Origin: a virus
DNA: 34,240 bases
Direction: 5' to 3' (one strand)
Virus record (IMG/VR): IMGVR_UViG_3300031951_000667
Span: 1-34,240 of that record
Shown: piece after piece, positions 1 to 7,400 of the stretch
Layout: every line of letters starts with the position of its first letter
How positions within the stretch are numbered: the stretch's first letter is position 1
Notes under the pieces: generated by a model
The model's input: only the letters and a program-made list of their open reading frames with translations
Told to the model about the DNA's origin: nothing
Database searches by the model: none
Made by a program: the position numbers and the translations under genes

Positions 1-52
1 CATTGATAGTGTAAGAAACACATTATTACCATTATTAAAACAAGCATTATGA
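1..52 (+). CDS. C-terminal tail of an upstream gene (5' truncated by window edge)
   Basis: A frame open from position 2 encodes IDSVRNTLLPLLKQAL and stops at TGA (50-52). That stop overlaps the ATG of the next gene (49-51) in an ATGA arrangement, the kind of tight junction used throughout this arm. This supports it as the real end of a co-transcribed gene rather than leader sequence. Sixteen residues are too few to identify the family. The alternative is a non-coding leader that happens to be open. Confidence 0.55.
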   Translation, partial: IDSVRNTLLPLLKQAL

Positions 53-474
53 GTTGGATTTATCAAGGAAAAGAATTTGAGGAATTAGATATTCCTGCAG
101 GAGCCGTAGGGTTCATTTATATTATGACTGCTATCATAGATGGTAAATCAGTTGCTTACATAGGAAAGAAAAACTTCTTTGCTAATATTAAGAGACCTCT
201 TGGTAAAAAAGCACTGGCCATGTCTACTGATAAAAGGTTAAAAAAGTACAAGCGGGAACTGAAACCTGACTTTATGAGATATTACAGTAGTAATAAGATT
301 CTTAAAGATGCTCACAAAGCAGGAGTAGTTATCAAGAGAGAGATACTTAGAATATGTAATTCTCAAATGGAACTTACATATCAGGAAACTAAACATCAGT
401 TCTTGTATGAAGTACTTGAAAAAGAAGAATTCCTAAATGGGAATATCTTAGGTAGGTTTTATAAAATCAAATAA
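49..474 (+). CDS. GIY-YIG endonuclease (Seg-like, possible free-standing homing nuclease)
   Basis: This 141-residue protein has the GIY-YIG core: GFIYIM at 21-26, where GIY is replaced by FIY, and YIG at 37-39. These are followed by a basic stretch, a REIL segment near 97-100 containing the candidate catalytic arginine, and YQETKHQF near 111-118, whose Glu113 fits the metal-binding glutamate. Family members cut DNA with one GIY-YIG domain. Small phage versions such as the T4 Seg proteins are mobile homing endonucleases, while others act in repair or host DNA breakdown. No DNA-binding repeat (NUMOD type) is seen after the catalytic domain, so specificity cannot be guessed. The start overlaps the stop of the preceding gene, and the next gene begins 2 nt after its TAA. 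The fold is well supported; a homing role is inference. Confidence 0.75.
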   Translation: MSWIYQGKEFEELDIPAGAVGFIYIMTAIIDGKSVAYIGKKNFFANIKRPLGKKALAMSTDKRLKKYKRELKPDFMRYYSSNKILKDAHKAGVVIKREILRICNSQMELTYQETKHQFLYEVLEKEEFLNGNILGRFYKIK

Positions 475-476
475 TT

Positions 477-881
477 ATGACAGAATTAGAATTAACAAGC
501 CTCCTGTTTCAGTTGGCTGATCATGGTGTGACCGGTATTAAGGTAAAATATGATGGTGCTGGAGATTCAGGTGCCATAGAATGGGTTGGTTATACAAATC
601 ATCCTTGTGAAACTCCAGAAGATGTATGTGATTATATAGAGGATTGGGAAAATGATTGGGTATTAGCAAAAATTTCTGCAGATGCACATAATGCAATTGA
701 AGAGTTTGCACAATCTAAACTTCTTGATGATATAGAAGACTGGTGGAATAATGAAGGTGGTTTTGGAGAGTTGTGTATTTGTGTTCCTTCAGGAAAGTAC
801 ATTATCAATAACCATGTAAGAGTTACTGAAACTGAAGATTATTTTCATGATGGTAGTCTTCTAGATAAAGTAGATGAGTAA
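477..881 (+). CDS. Small acidic conserved protein, DUF6878-like
   Basis: The protein has 134 residues, is strongly acidic and has no membrane segment. It begins with a helix and a strand containing VKYDGAGDSG (about 23-32). Its second half carries DDIEDWWNNEGGFGELCI (about 84-101), followed by an HVRVTETEDYFHDG segment. This order, a GxGDxG turn followed by W-N-x-GG-x-G, resembles the DUF6878 family of phage and bacterial proteins of unknown function; I rely on pattern memory, not a search. The stop shares its last base with the next ATG (TAATG at 879-883), so translation of the two is probably coupled. No enzymatic residues stand out. The role is unknown. Confidence 0.7.
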   Translation: MTELELTSLLFQLADHGVTGIKVKYDGAGDSGAIEWVGYTNHPCETPEDVCDYIEDWENDWVLAKISADAHNAIEEFAQSKLLDDIEDWWNNEGGFGELCICVPSGKYIINNHVRVTETEDYFHDGSLLDKVDE

Positions 882-1228
882 TGGCACATCCTGAAGAACA
901 TGCTAAATCCTCTGTTAGAAAATGGGGAGGTAAGCCAGAAGATTATCTTGAGATTCATGCATGGTTTGATGAAACCAAGGCTTGGATAGGTCACTCTAAA
1001 CATAGAATGTTTAGACACCATAGTGAAGGTATCTTTCAGTGTGAACAAATATTTGGTGGATATATAATTAATTCTGACGGAAAGAAAGTTTATACCAGAT
1101 ATATTGGTGAACAACATGTAAAAGAGGATTGTAACAACTACATTCCTACTGCTAAAGAATGGGTAGATATGATTGAAAGTGGCAAACCCAAAGAATGGGC
1201 AATAAAAACTTTAAAAATTGAAGACTGA
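881..1228 (+). CDS. Conserved small protein, DUF6915-like
   Basis: This 115-residue protein is rich in His and Trp. It has a conserved-looking core: MAHPEEHAKSSVRKWGG at the start, then IHAWFDETKAW (about 25-35) and HRMFRHHSEGIFQCEQIFGG (about 41-60). These match my memory of the DUF6915 family, which begins MAHPxxHAxSSxRKxGG and carries RHHxEGIFxxExxFG. The clustered histidines could bind metal, but no reaction is known for the family. It overlaps its neighbours by one base on both sides (TAATG upstream, TGATG downstream). It therefore forms a translationally coupled run with the DUF6878-like gene and the small gene before the VWA protein. Confidence 0.75.
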   Translation: MAHPEEHAKSSVRKWGGKPEDYLEIHAWFDETKAWIGHSKHRMFRHHSEGIFQCEQIFGGYIINSDGKKVYTRYIGEQHVKEDCNNYIPTAKEWVDMIESGKPKEWAIKTLKIED

Positions 1229-1644
1229 TGGTAAAGATGATTTTTGATAAAGAAGAGACAAGAAACTTAATGATGATGTTGCAATCACAAGATGCAGACA
1301 ATCATGTTATAGCTTTTGAAACTCTAAAGAATGTTGATTTTGATAAATACATAGGAGAACTATTAGTTCTCTATAAGTTTGGTGGACATACTATGGAGAA
1401 CTGGATGATTAACTGTAAAAAGATAGCAACAAAAATATTAGCTATTAAACCAGAAACTCCACTTAGTAGTCCTAATACATTAAGTCTGATTACAAAACAC
1501 AAAGGTTCTAAAGCTTCGGTTGAGCTATTTATGGAATTCTTTATTAAGGATATGACTAGAATGTTAGGTTCTATTGGATATCCTACGGATAAGTTTGAGA
1601 TAGACATTAAATTTAAAGATGATGGACAAACAACAGAGTCTTAG
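1228..1644 (+). CDS. Unknown helical protein sharing a domain with the gene at 4081-5382
   Basis: The protein has 138 residues, is probably all-helical and has no recognised family. Residues 17-26 read MLQSQDADNH. Nearly the same motif occurs in the 433-residue protein at 4081-5382 (MFESSDRDNH, residues 219-228), and the alignment continues with the A-x-E-x-x-x-N that follows, so the two share a related domain. The pattern suits HEAT-like or other helical scaffolds. The gene ends in TAG followed at once by TAA. Its last 26 bases overlap the start of the VWA gene in another frame, which suggests coupled expression with the VWA/MoxR pair. A partner or adaptor role for that pair is inference. 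Confidence 0.75.
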   Translation: MVKMIFDKEETRNLMMMLQSQDADNHVIAFETLKNVDFDKYIGELLVLYKFGGHTMENWMINCKKIATKILAIKPETPLSSPNTLSLITKHKGSKASVELFMEFFIKDMTRMLGSIGYPTDKFEIDIKFKDDGQTTES

Positions 1645-2803
1645 TAAAATTGGTAAAGAGCTAATGTTGAAAGAGCCCTATTATGGGTTCTTTCTTATTA
1701 TGCTTAATAAGTTATGGGATAGTAAAAGAGTTCCTACAGCAGGTGTAAGCAAGAATGGTATTAATTACCAGCTTGCTATTAATCCTGAATTTTGGGAAAG
1801 TCTTAGTGATTCTCACAGACTTGGATTATTGAAACATGAGCTACTTCATATTGCATTTGGTCACTTAACTACATTCTTTAAGTTTAGTGATAAGAGACTT
1901 GCAAATGTGGCAATGGATATGGAGATTAATCAATATATTGATAAGTCTTGGTTGCCAGAAGGTGGTATTGATATAGATAACTATCAAGAGCACAATCTTG
2001 ATAGAAAAGCTGGTTGTAGATATTATTATGACAAGCTGAAACAACTACAGGATGAGAAAAATAAGAATGGTACATCTGGTAGTGATGCTATGGATCAGTT
2101 ACTAGACAATATTGAGTCTGGTAATATTCCTGATCATAGTACATGGGAAGAGTTTGAAGATCTTAGTGAAGCTGAGCAAAAGTTAATTGAGAAACAATTA
2201 CAGAAAGTTCTTAGTGATGCTAAAGAACAAACTCTTAAGAAAAGAGGTACAGTTCCTGGAGAAATTGAAGGAGTAATTATTATTGAAGAAGTTGTCAAGC
2301 CTAAATTTAATTGGCGGGGATATATTAGAAGATTTACTGGTGTAAGTACTAAAGTATTTACTAAGAAAATTAGAAGAAAAGAGAACCGTAGATTTGAGGC
2401 TAATCCTGGTCTTAAAGTAAAAATGAGACAACATATGTTGTTGGCCATTGATACTTCAGGATCTGTAAGTGATGCGGAACTTCAAGAATTTATGAGTGAA
2501 ATCTATCACATCTATAAATGTGGTGTAGATATTACAGTTGTACAGTGTGATACAATGATTAGATCTGTTGAGCCTTACAAAGGTAAATTTGAAATGGCTG
2601 TACAAGGCAGAGGTGGGACTGAATTTGATCCTGTCCTAGAATATTTTAATGCCAACCTGAAGAAATACACAAGCCTGGTGTATTTTACAGACGGGGAATG
2701 TAGTTATTCTGTAAAACCTAGAGGTAATACTCTGTGGGTTTTGTCAGAAAGATCTTATATGAATGAAGATTTACCAGGTAAAGTAATTAAATTAGAACTA
2801 TAA
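1619..2803 (+). CDS. Zincin-motif plus VWA domain protein (DUF2201 type), MoxR partner
   Basis: This 394-residue protein has two parts. The N-terminal part has the zinc-peptidase-like motif HELLHIAFGH, with His73, Glu74 and His77. The C-terminal part is a von Willebrand A domain with a complete MIDAS: DTSGS at 278-282, the Thr in GGTEFDP (332-338) and the Asp in FTDG (356-359). This combination is the DUF2201 'putative metallopeptidase plus VWA-like' architecture. Such proteins usually pair with a MoxR AAA+ ATPase, and one is encoded 11 nt downstream. Known MoxR-VWA pairs act as chaperone-like remodelling or metal-insertion modules; the phage substrate is unknown. A basic linker (KKIRRKENRR, 249-258) precedes the VWA domain. 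The start could be ATG at 1619 or 1622; both overlap the previous gene. Confidence 0.85.
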   Translation: MMDKQQSLSKIGKELMLKEPYYGFFLIMLNKLWDSKRVPTAGVSKNGINYQLAINPEFWESLSDSHRLGLLKHELLHIAFGHLTTFFKFSDKRLANVAMDMEINQYIDKSWLPEGGIDIDNYQEHNLDRKAGCRYYYDKLKQLQDEKNKNGTSGSDAMDQLLDNIESGNIPDHSTWEEFEDLSEAEQKLIEKQLQKVLSDAKEQTLKKRGTVPGEIEGVIIIEEVVKPKFNWRGYIRRFTGVSTKVFTKKIRRKENRRFEANPGLKVKMRQHMLLAIDTSGSVSDAELQEFMSEIYHIYKCGVDITVVQCDTMIRSVEPYKGKFEMAVQGRGGTEFDPVLEYFNANLKKYTSLVYFTDGECSYSVKPRGNTLWVLSERSYMNEDLPGKVIKLEL

Positions 2804-2814
2804 AAAGAAAGATT

Positions 2815-3984
2815 ATGAATCAAGTACAGTTGAACGTAGATGAGTTGAAAAACTTTATTAAGCATATGGTTAAGAATAACCAACATATTCAGTCTGAAGG
2901 TAAAGTACCTGTGGCTATTAATATTGAGGGTGATGCTGGTTTGGGTAAAACTTCTGCAATCATGCAGTTGGGTAAAGAACTATCTATGGAGGTTGTAAAG
3001 CTGAATTTATCTCAGCTAGAAGAGTTAGGTGACTTGGTTGGGTTTCCTGTAAAAGAATTTCAAATACAAAATGCTGAAGGTAAAACTACCTGGATAAATG
3101 AATCTCAGATATCTGCAGCTACTAGTAAAGGGTATAAAGTTGTAGGAAAGAGAATGTCACATGCTGCTCCTGAGTGGATTCAAGGTAAAGGAGAAGGTGG
3201 TTTCTTAATTCTTGATGACTATACTCGTGCTGATGCAAGATTTATGCAGGCTACTATGGAGATCTTGGATAGACAAGAATATGTTTCTTGGAAACTACCT
3301 AAGAACTGGCATGTTATCTTGACTACTAATCCAGATAATGGTGACTATAATGTTACTTCTCTTGATGTAGCTCAGAAGACCAGATTTATTTCTGTTGAGT
3401 TGAAATATGATTCTGATGTATGGGCTAAGTGGGCAGAGAAAGCAAACATAGATGGTAGATGTATCAACTTTATGTTGATGCACCCAGAGTTGGTTACTCA
3501 AAGAATAAATCCAAGAGCAATTACTACTTTCTTTAATGCTATTAGTTCTATTCCTAAGTTTGAGGACAACTTGCCATTGATTCAAATGATTGGTGAAGGT
3601 TCTGTGGGAGCTGATTTTAGTTCAATGTTTACTATGTTCATTAATAATAAACTTGATAGAATTATTTCTCCTGAAGACATCCTGACTAAAGATGAGCAGT
3701 ATGTTATGAATAGTTTGACCAATGCTGTTGGTAAAGATGATGAGTTCCGTGCTGATATATCTAGTGTAATTGCAACCAGATTGATTAACTATTCCCTTAC
3801 TATTGCTGACAAAGGAGCAGTTGGTAAACCAATTATAGATAGGATAGCTAAGCTTACTACAGATTGTGAAGCATTTACTAATGACCTTAGATACTATATG
3901 GTTAAAGAAATTGTCAACGGTAATAAAGTTAAGTTTAGTCAATTGATGATGAATCAAGAGGTGGTGAAGATGGCTGTTAAGTAA
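2815..3984 (+). CDS. MoxR-like AAA+ ATPase
   Basis: The protein has 389 residues. Walker A is GDAGLGKTS at 39-47, Walker B is LILDD at 131-135, sensor 1 lies in TTNPDNGDYN at 170-179, and a likely arginine finger follows in QKTRF (Arg190). The layout and the TTNP sensor are typical of MoxR-family AAA+ ATPases, which form rings and use ATP to remodel protein partners together with VWA proteins. The VWA gene directly upstream supports this reading. The C-terminal half is helical and acts as the lid. The gene ends before a 96-nt gap that holds a terminator hairpin, so it probably closes the first operon segment. The specific substrate is unknown. Confidence 0.87.
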   Translation: MNQVQLNVDELKNFIKHMVKNNQHIQSEGKVPVAINIEGDAGLGKTSAIMQLGKELSMEVVKLNLSQLEELGDLVGFPVKEFQIQNAEGKTTWINESQISAATSKGYKVVGKRMSHAAPEWIQGKGEGGFLILDDYTRADARFMQATMEILDRQEYVSWKLPKNWHVILTTNPDNGDYNVTSLDVAQKTRFISVELKYDSDVWAKWAEKANIDGRCINFMLMHPELVTQRINPRAITTFFNAISSIPKFEDNLPLIQMIGEGSVGADFSSMFTMFINNKLDRIISPEDILTKDEQYVMNSLTNAVGKDDEFRADISSVIATRLINYSLTIADKGAVGKPIIDRIAKLTTDCEAFTNDLRYYMVKEIVNGNKVKFSQLMMNQEVVKMAVK

Positions 3985-3993
3985 TTGAAACAT

Positions 3994-4011
3994 AAAGGGT
4001 TTTCCCCCTTT
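3994..4011 (+). repeat. Small inverted repeat after the ATPase gene
   Basis: AAAGGG (3994-3999) can pair with CCCTTT (4006-4011) across a 6-base loop. It lies 10 nt after the ATPase stop codon. It is followed by A-rich rather than T-rich sequence, so it is not a standard intrinsic terminator. It may act with the stronger hairpin 33 nt downstream or be an RNA 3'-end or processing element. Confidence 0.3.
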
Positions 4012-4043
4012 AAAAATACATTACTATAATTAAAAACAAACAT

Positions 4044-4068
4044 AAGGGGAGGTAATACTCCCCTTTTT
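4044..4068 (+). terminator. Intrinsic terminator or attenuator hairpin
   Basis: AAGGGGAG (4044-4051) pairs perfectly with CTCCCCTT (4058-4065) across a GTAATA loop and runs into TTTTT. This is a good rho-independent terminator for the VWA/MoxR segment. Only 12 nt separate its end from the next ATG at 4081. The downstream gene therefore either depends on read-through, or the hairpin lies in that gene's own leader and attenuates it. Confidence 0.8.
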
Positions 4069-4080
4069 AAATAAAATTCT

Positions 4081-5382
4081 ATGAAAAAATATTTGTTTAT
4101 TTATGATGCGGCAACAGATGGAAATGAAATAATTATAAAAGTACAACCATTATATTGTGCTTGGGGTGGTGATGAATTTTTACCAGTAGTTGATAAAGAA
4201 TATATCCCTAATAAAGGAGACAAACTTTATTTCCTTCCTGGTGTAAATATTCCTAGAGTAAAACTAAAAGATTTGTCTTTGGAATATGGTATTAAAACAG
4301 TTAGAAATATAGAAGATGCTACACATGTTTTCCGTGGTAAAAATACTAGAGATAAAATTGTATCATCACATTGGTATTATAAAATACCTACATCTGCATT
4401 AAGGGCAATCATTGAGGACTCTGAATGTAATATGGATGATTATTACAAAGAAAACTTAAGAGAAGCACTAGAACACTATACTGAAGACATAGTTATTGTA
4501 AATTATGCTGATGCTAGTGTATTAAGAAATAATAATGTACCTGTACTAAGAAGACATATACAAGCTAGTATGTTAGGTTCATCTAATACATATTATACAA
4601 TAGATGATGATCACAAAGATTTATTTCCAGATATATTGAGTCTAGAACTTTATGATGAAAGTAAATTGCTAAAGTACATTAATGGTAATGATGCTGCTAC
4701 TATAGATGAATCTATGTTCTTACAGATTTCTGATATGTTTGAAAGCTCAGATAGAGACAACCATATTCTTGCAATGGAAATTATGGCCAATTGTAATTAT
4801 ATGGAAAGTCTACTATTTATTGAGATGCTTTTTGAAAGATATGCATATAAGATGAGTGAATGTCATACCAAGAACCATGTTAATTTCAAATCTTTACTTA
4901 GTTTTCTAGGTAAAAATAAGAATTACATGAGCACTAGTATTGATGAGATGACAACATCTCTTATCAATAAAGAAGTATTTGATTTAGATAAGGTTAATCT
5001 TATAATGAAATATTATGGTAAAGAGATAGCTGAAAAAGGTGGTACTCAATACTTTGAAGTAAAAAGTGTAACTCTTAGTGAAGAAGCAGCAAAGTTACTC
5101 AATACTAACTATGTTCATGAGATAATACCAGATTTTATTCCTGAAGGTGTAGAACAAGTAGAAATCCAAGAACCAACAGTGTATCCAGTTAATGAGGCAG
5201 AGCATGAAGAACTTCTAGGTGAAGACATAGAAACTGCATTATCTAGAATTGAGAGAAATCAACTTAAGTCAGAGCTAATAGCTATTGAAGAAGAGTTAAG
5301 TGCACCACAGGGGTCCCTGGATGAAGAATCAAATAACAATCAAATAGAAGAGAAAGATGACAATGGTTTTGAATGGTTCTGA
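4081..5382 (+). CDS. Unknown protein with acidic, aromatic-capped C-terminal tail
   Basis: This 433-residue protein is not recognised. Residues 1-110 look like mixed strands and helices. Residues 211-330 are helical and carry MFESSDRDNH (219-228), shared with the small protein at 1228-1644. From about residue 345 the sequence becomes acidic and low in complexity, and it ends EEKDDNGFEWF. An acidic tail closed by aromatic residues is the layout of single-stranded-DNA-binding protein tails that recruit replication partners, and a second protein in this arm (9302-10507) ends similarly. The last 26 bases overlap the exonuclease gene, which suggests coupling to recombination or replication. A role as a DNA-binding or scaffold protein is inference only. 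Confidence 0.75.
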   Translation: MKKYLFIYDAATDGNEIIIKVQPLYCAWGGDEFLPVVDKEYIPNKGDKLYFLPGVNIPRVKLKDLSLEYGIKTVRNIEDATHVFRGKNTRDKIVSSHWYYKIPTSALRAIIEDSECNMDDYYKENLREALEHYTEDIVIVNYADASVLRNNNVPVLRRHIQASMLGSSNTYYTIDDDHKDLFPDILSLELYDESKLLKYINGNDAATIDESMFLQISDMFESSDRDNHILAMEIMANCNYMESLLFIEMLFERYAYKMSECHTKNHVNFKSLLSFLGKNKNYMSTSIDEMTTSLINKEVFDLDKVNLIMKYYGKEIAEKGGTQYFEVKSVTLSEEAAKLLNTNYVHEIIPDFIPEGVEQVEIQEPTVYPVNEAEHEELLGEDIETALSRIERNQLKSELIAIEEELSAPQGSLDEESNNNQIEEKDDNGFEWF

Positions 5383-6373
5383 TGAACTAGAGAGATTTTA
5401 TAAGGAGAAGTTTTATTTTAGCTATAGTGGCTTAAATAAACTACTATATTCTCCTGCACTATTTTATAATCATTATGTGCTCAACCAGAGAGAGGATAGT
5501 ACAGACCCGCACCTTGTAGGAGGGCGGGTTCTGCACTGTCTTTTATTTGAGCCTGAGAAGTATGATGAGCAATTTGTATCATTACCGGGTAAACTTCCAA
5601 CAGATAGTCAAAGAAAAATTATTGATAATATTTTTAGAATACATTGCTCAGTAGGAAATAATTCTTTACTTTTGGAAGACTACTCAACAGATATACTCAC
5701 ACAGCTTCTTACAGCAAATCTTTATCAATCACTCAAAACAGATGCTCAAAGATTAGAAAAAATTCTAACAGATGAGAACAAAGAGTATTTTGAATTCCTC
5801 AAACAAAGTCAAGATAAAGCAGTAGTAGATCAACCAACTTTGGATGGCTGCAAAGCACAGGTAGAGATACTAAAAACTAATAATGATGTTAGAGCTTTAT
5901 TAGCATTAGACAAAGCTGAGGAAGATGATCATATTGAGATATATAATGAGTTGCATATCAAAATAGATCATGATCAGTTGCCCTTTGGATTTAATGGATT
6001 CCTTGATAATGTAGTTATAGACAACCAAGCAAAAGTTATATTTATTAATGACTTAAAAACTACTGGCAAGTCTATTCAAGATTTTCCTGATGCTGTTGAG
6101 TATTATAAGTATTGGATTCAAGCTGTTATCTATTATATACTGGCAACACATAAATTTTTGAAAGGCAAACCAGATATAACATCTTGGCAAGTACAAGTAA
6201 CCTTTATTGTAATTGACAAATACAATTTAGTTTATCCATATCAAGTGTCAAGAGAAACAATGTCTAAGTGGCAAAAGGATTTTAAGTCTGTGTTAGAAGT
6301 GGCTGTATGGCACTATACAGAGAAGAAATATGACTTGCCATATGACTTAGCAGTAGGTAATGTAAAATTGTAA
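5357..6373 (+). CDS. PD-(D/E)XK exonuclease, RecB/YqaJ/Cas4-like
   Basis: The protein has 338 residues. The N-terminal SYSGLNKLLYSPALFYNHY (22-40) and the GGRVLHCLLFEP segment (55-66, His60) are typical of phage exonucleases related to RecE/exonuclease VIII and Cas4. The active site is visible as Asp217 (GFLDNVV), then Asp232-Leu-Lys234 (INDLKTTGKS) and the Gln255/Tyr259 pair (QAVIYY) of the RecB-like QxxxY motif. Family members degrade dsDNA ends to prepare recombination or replication intermediates. No recombinase of the RecT/Erf type is seen within the window. ATG at 5357 or 5363 could be the start; both overlap the preceding gene in another frame. Family assignment is strong; the exact in vivo role is inferred. 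Confidence 0.83.
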   Translation: MTMVLNGSDELERFYKEKFYFSYSGLNKLLYSPALFYNHYVLNQREDSTDPHLVGGRVLHCLLFEPEKYDEQFVSLPGKLPTDSQRKIIDNIFRIHCSVGNNSLLLEDYSTDILTQLLTANLYQSLKTDAQRLEKILTDENKEYFEFLKQSQDKAVVDQPTLDGCKAQVEILKTNNDVRALLALDKAEEDDHIEIYNELHIKIDHDQLPFGFNGFLDNVVIDNQAKVIFINDLKTTGKSIQDFPDAVEYYKYWIQAVIYYILATHKFLKGKPDITSWQVQVTFIVIDKYNLVYPYQVSRETMSKWQKDFKSVLEVAVWHYTEKKYDLPYDLAVGNVKL

Positions 6374-6377
6374 AATT

Positions 6378-6944
6378 ATGGTAATTGATGCGCTTTATAG
6401 GAAATACTTCCAGAAGTCCAAGATATTTTTATATCCGCTCTTGGGCATTAAAAGAGGTACAAGTGTTGTTCCAGGTGAGACTTATCTCTCTTGGGAAAAC
6501 AAAGTAAACTCTGAGGATATGAAACTAGTTTGTGTATACCATACAAGAACTGACATGGAATATTTACAGTTTGAGAAAAATATTTTACTCAAACATAATA
6601 GACTTGTTGATTTTACTAAGGTAGATGAAGATAAACTAGTTGCAATTTTTAATTTTTCTGATTTAAGTGATGATTGGTCATACTTTCTAGATGGAAAGTA
6701 CAGTAAAATGAATACAAATACAAAGCGCAAAATTCTAGACTTCTTTGATAAGAGAAGTGGTAACTATGCTTATGTAGAAAGCTACCTGTTTCCTGAAAAT
6801 CATTTTGAAACATATGCTAAAATACTAGGTGTAGATGTTGAAATACTCAAATCTGTTGGTGAGCTATGCAATAAGCCAGATTTTGAAAAAGAAAATTTAC
6901 TTATTGAAGTAGCAGATTTGGAAAACATTAAAATAATTCAATAA
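6378..6944 (+). CDS. Unknown 188-residue protein
   Basis: The gene starts 4 nt after the exonuclease stop. The protein is soluble, with alternating strands and helices, and carries aromatic-rich stretches such as KIFLYPLLGIKRG (about 15-27). I do not recognise a family or catalytic motif. The Asp/Lys-rich middle (DFTKVDEDKLVAIFNFSD, about 78-95) and tight linkage to the exonuclease and polymerase genes suggest it belongs to the replication arm. A candidate promoter for the next gene lies inside its last 30 bases. Confidence 0.75.
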   Translation: MVIDALYRKYFQKSKIFLYPLLGIKRGTSVVPGETYLSWENKVNSEDMKLVCVYHTRTDMEYLQFEKNILLKHNRLVDFTKVDEDKLVAIFNFSDLSDDWSYFLDGKYSKMNTNTKRKILDFFDKRSGNYAYVESYLFPENHFETYAKILGVDVEILKSVGELCNKPDFEKENLLIEVADLENIKIIQ

Positions 6945-6949
6945 CTTTG
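6917..6949 (+). promoter_or_regulatory. Candidate Bacteroides-type promoter (TTTG / TAnnTTTG)
   Basis: TTTG (6917-6920) is followed after 21 nt by TAACTTTG (6942-6949). This fits exactly the Bacteroides primary-sigma consensus, a -33 TTTG and a -7 TAnnTTTG separated by about 19-21 nt. It ends 14 nt before the ATG at 6964, which would give a very short leader. It overlaps the end of the upstream gene. Chance matches are possible in AT-rich DNA, but the position is right. Confidence 0.5.
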
Positions 6950-6963
6950 TTAAAACCAACAAA

Positions 6964-7308
6964 ATGAGTGAAAAAACAATGATGATTGTCCAGTCAACTT
7001 GGCAAGACAAACAAACTTTTAGATTGATTCCAATTGCAGAATCATGTCCTTATGTAGAATGTATTTTTGATCCAGATAGCAAAGTTTTTGTTATTGTATC
7101 AAAGATTAGAAAAACTTCTTTACATATGTTGCCCAAACTTGATGAGTACGGTATTGCCATATCAGGCAACCGTGGAACTAAACAAGAAAGACACAAGATA
7201 GAAGTGTTTCAAGAATTCTATATAGAAGACCTAAATGCTATTGAAGAATTAATTAAAACTTTTGCAGTTAATGCTGAGTTTGATTATAAAACATTTATGA
7301 ATAACTAA
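6964..7308 (+). CDS. Unknown 114-residue protein
   Basis: This small soluble protein has predicted strands in its first half (MMIVQSTWQDKQTFRLIPI, about 6-24; VFVIVSKIRKTS, about 38-49). A basic SGNRGTKQERHK segment (about 67-78) comes next, and an acidic helix lies near the end. No family is recognised. It follows a candidate host-type promoter and is closed by a strong terminator at 7332-7359, so it may be expressed as a short separate unit. A regulatory or small DNA-metabolism role is possible but not shown. Confidence 0.72.
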   Translation: MSEKTMMIVQSTWQDKQTFRLIPIAESCPYVECIFDPDSKVFVIVSKIRKTSLHMLPKLDEYGIAISGNRGTKQERHKIEVFQEFYIEDLNAIEELIKTFAVNAEFDYKTFMNN

Positions 7309-7331
7309 CATAAATAGTTTAATTCTACCAG

Positions 7332-7359
7332 AAGGGAGTGTTTACAGGCACTCCCTTTT
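7332..7359 (+). terminator. Intrinsic terminator upstream of the DNA polymerase
   Basis: AAGGGAGTG (7332-7340) pairs with CACTCCCTT (7349-7357) across an 8-base loop and continues into TTTTATTTT. The remaining leader before the polymerase ATG (7360-7400) contains a run of six G (7373-7378) flanked by two CTTAAC repeats, which is unusual in this AT-rich DNA. I see no clear promoter there. Confidence 0.82.
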
Positions 7360-7400
7360 ATTTTAACTTAACGGGGGGACAGCTTAACTGAACAAATCTT

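Noticed and set aside
1640-1648. Possible reassigned TAG codon (as in some crAss-like phages)
   Set aside because: TAG ends the genes at 1644 and 29405 at natural positions. The first is followed at once by TAA, and reading through the second adds only a short tail overlapping the next gene. All three stops are used as stops.
3622-3993. Minus-strand open frames opposite the ATPase and VWA genes (for example 2134-2448, 3295-3585 and 3622-3993)
   Set aside because: They lie fully within well-supported genes on the other strand and encode low-complexity, unrecognisable sequence.
4001-4030. Sigma70-like promoter with TATAAT at 4025-4030
   Set aside because: No good -35 box at the right spacing, and the Bacteroides consensus is absent; a TATAAT is expected by chance in such AT-rich DNA.
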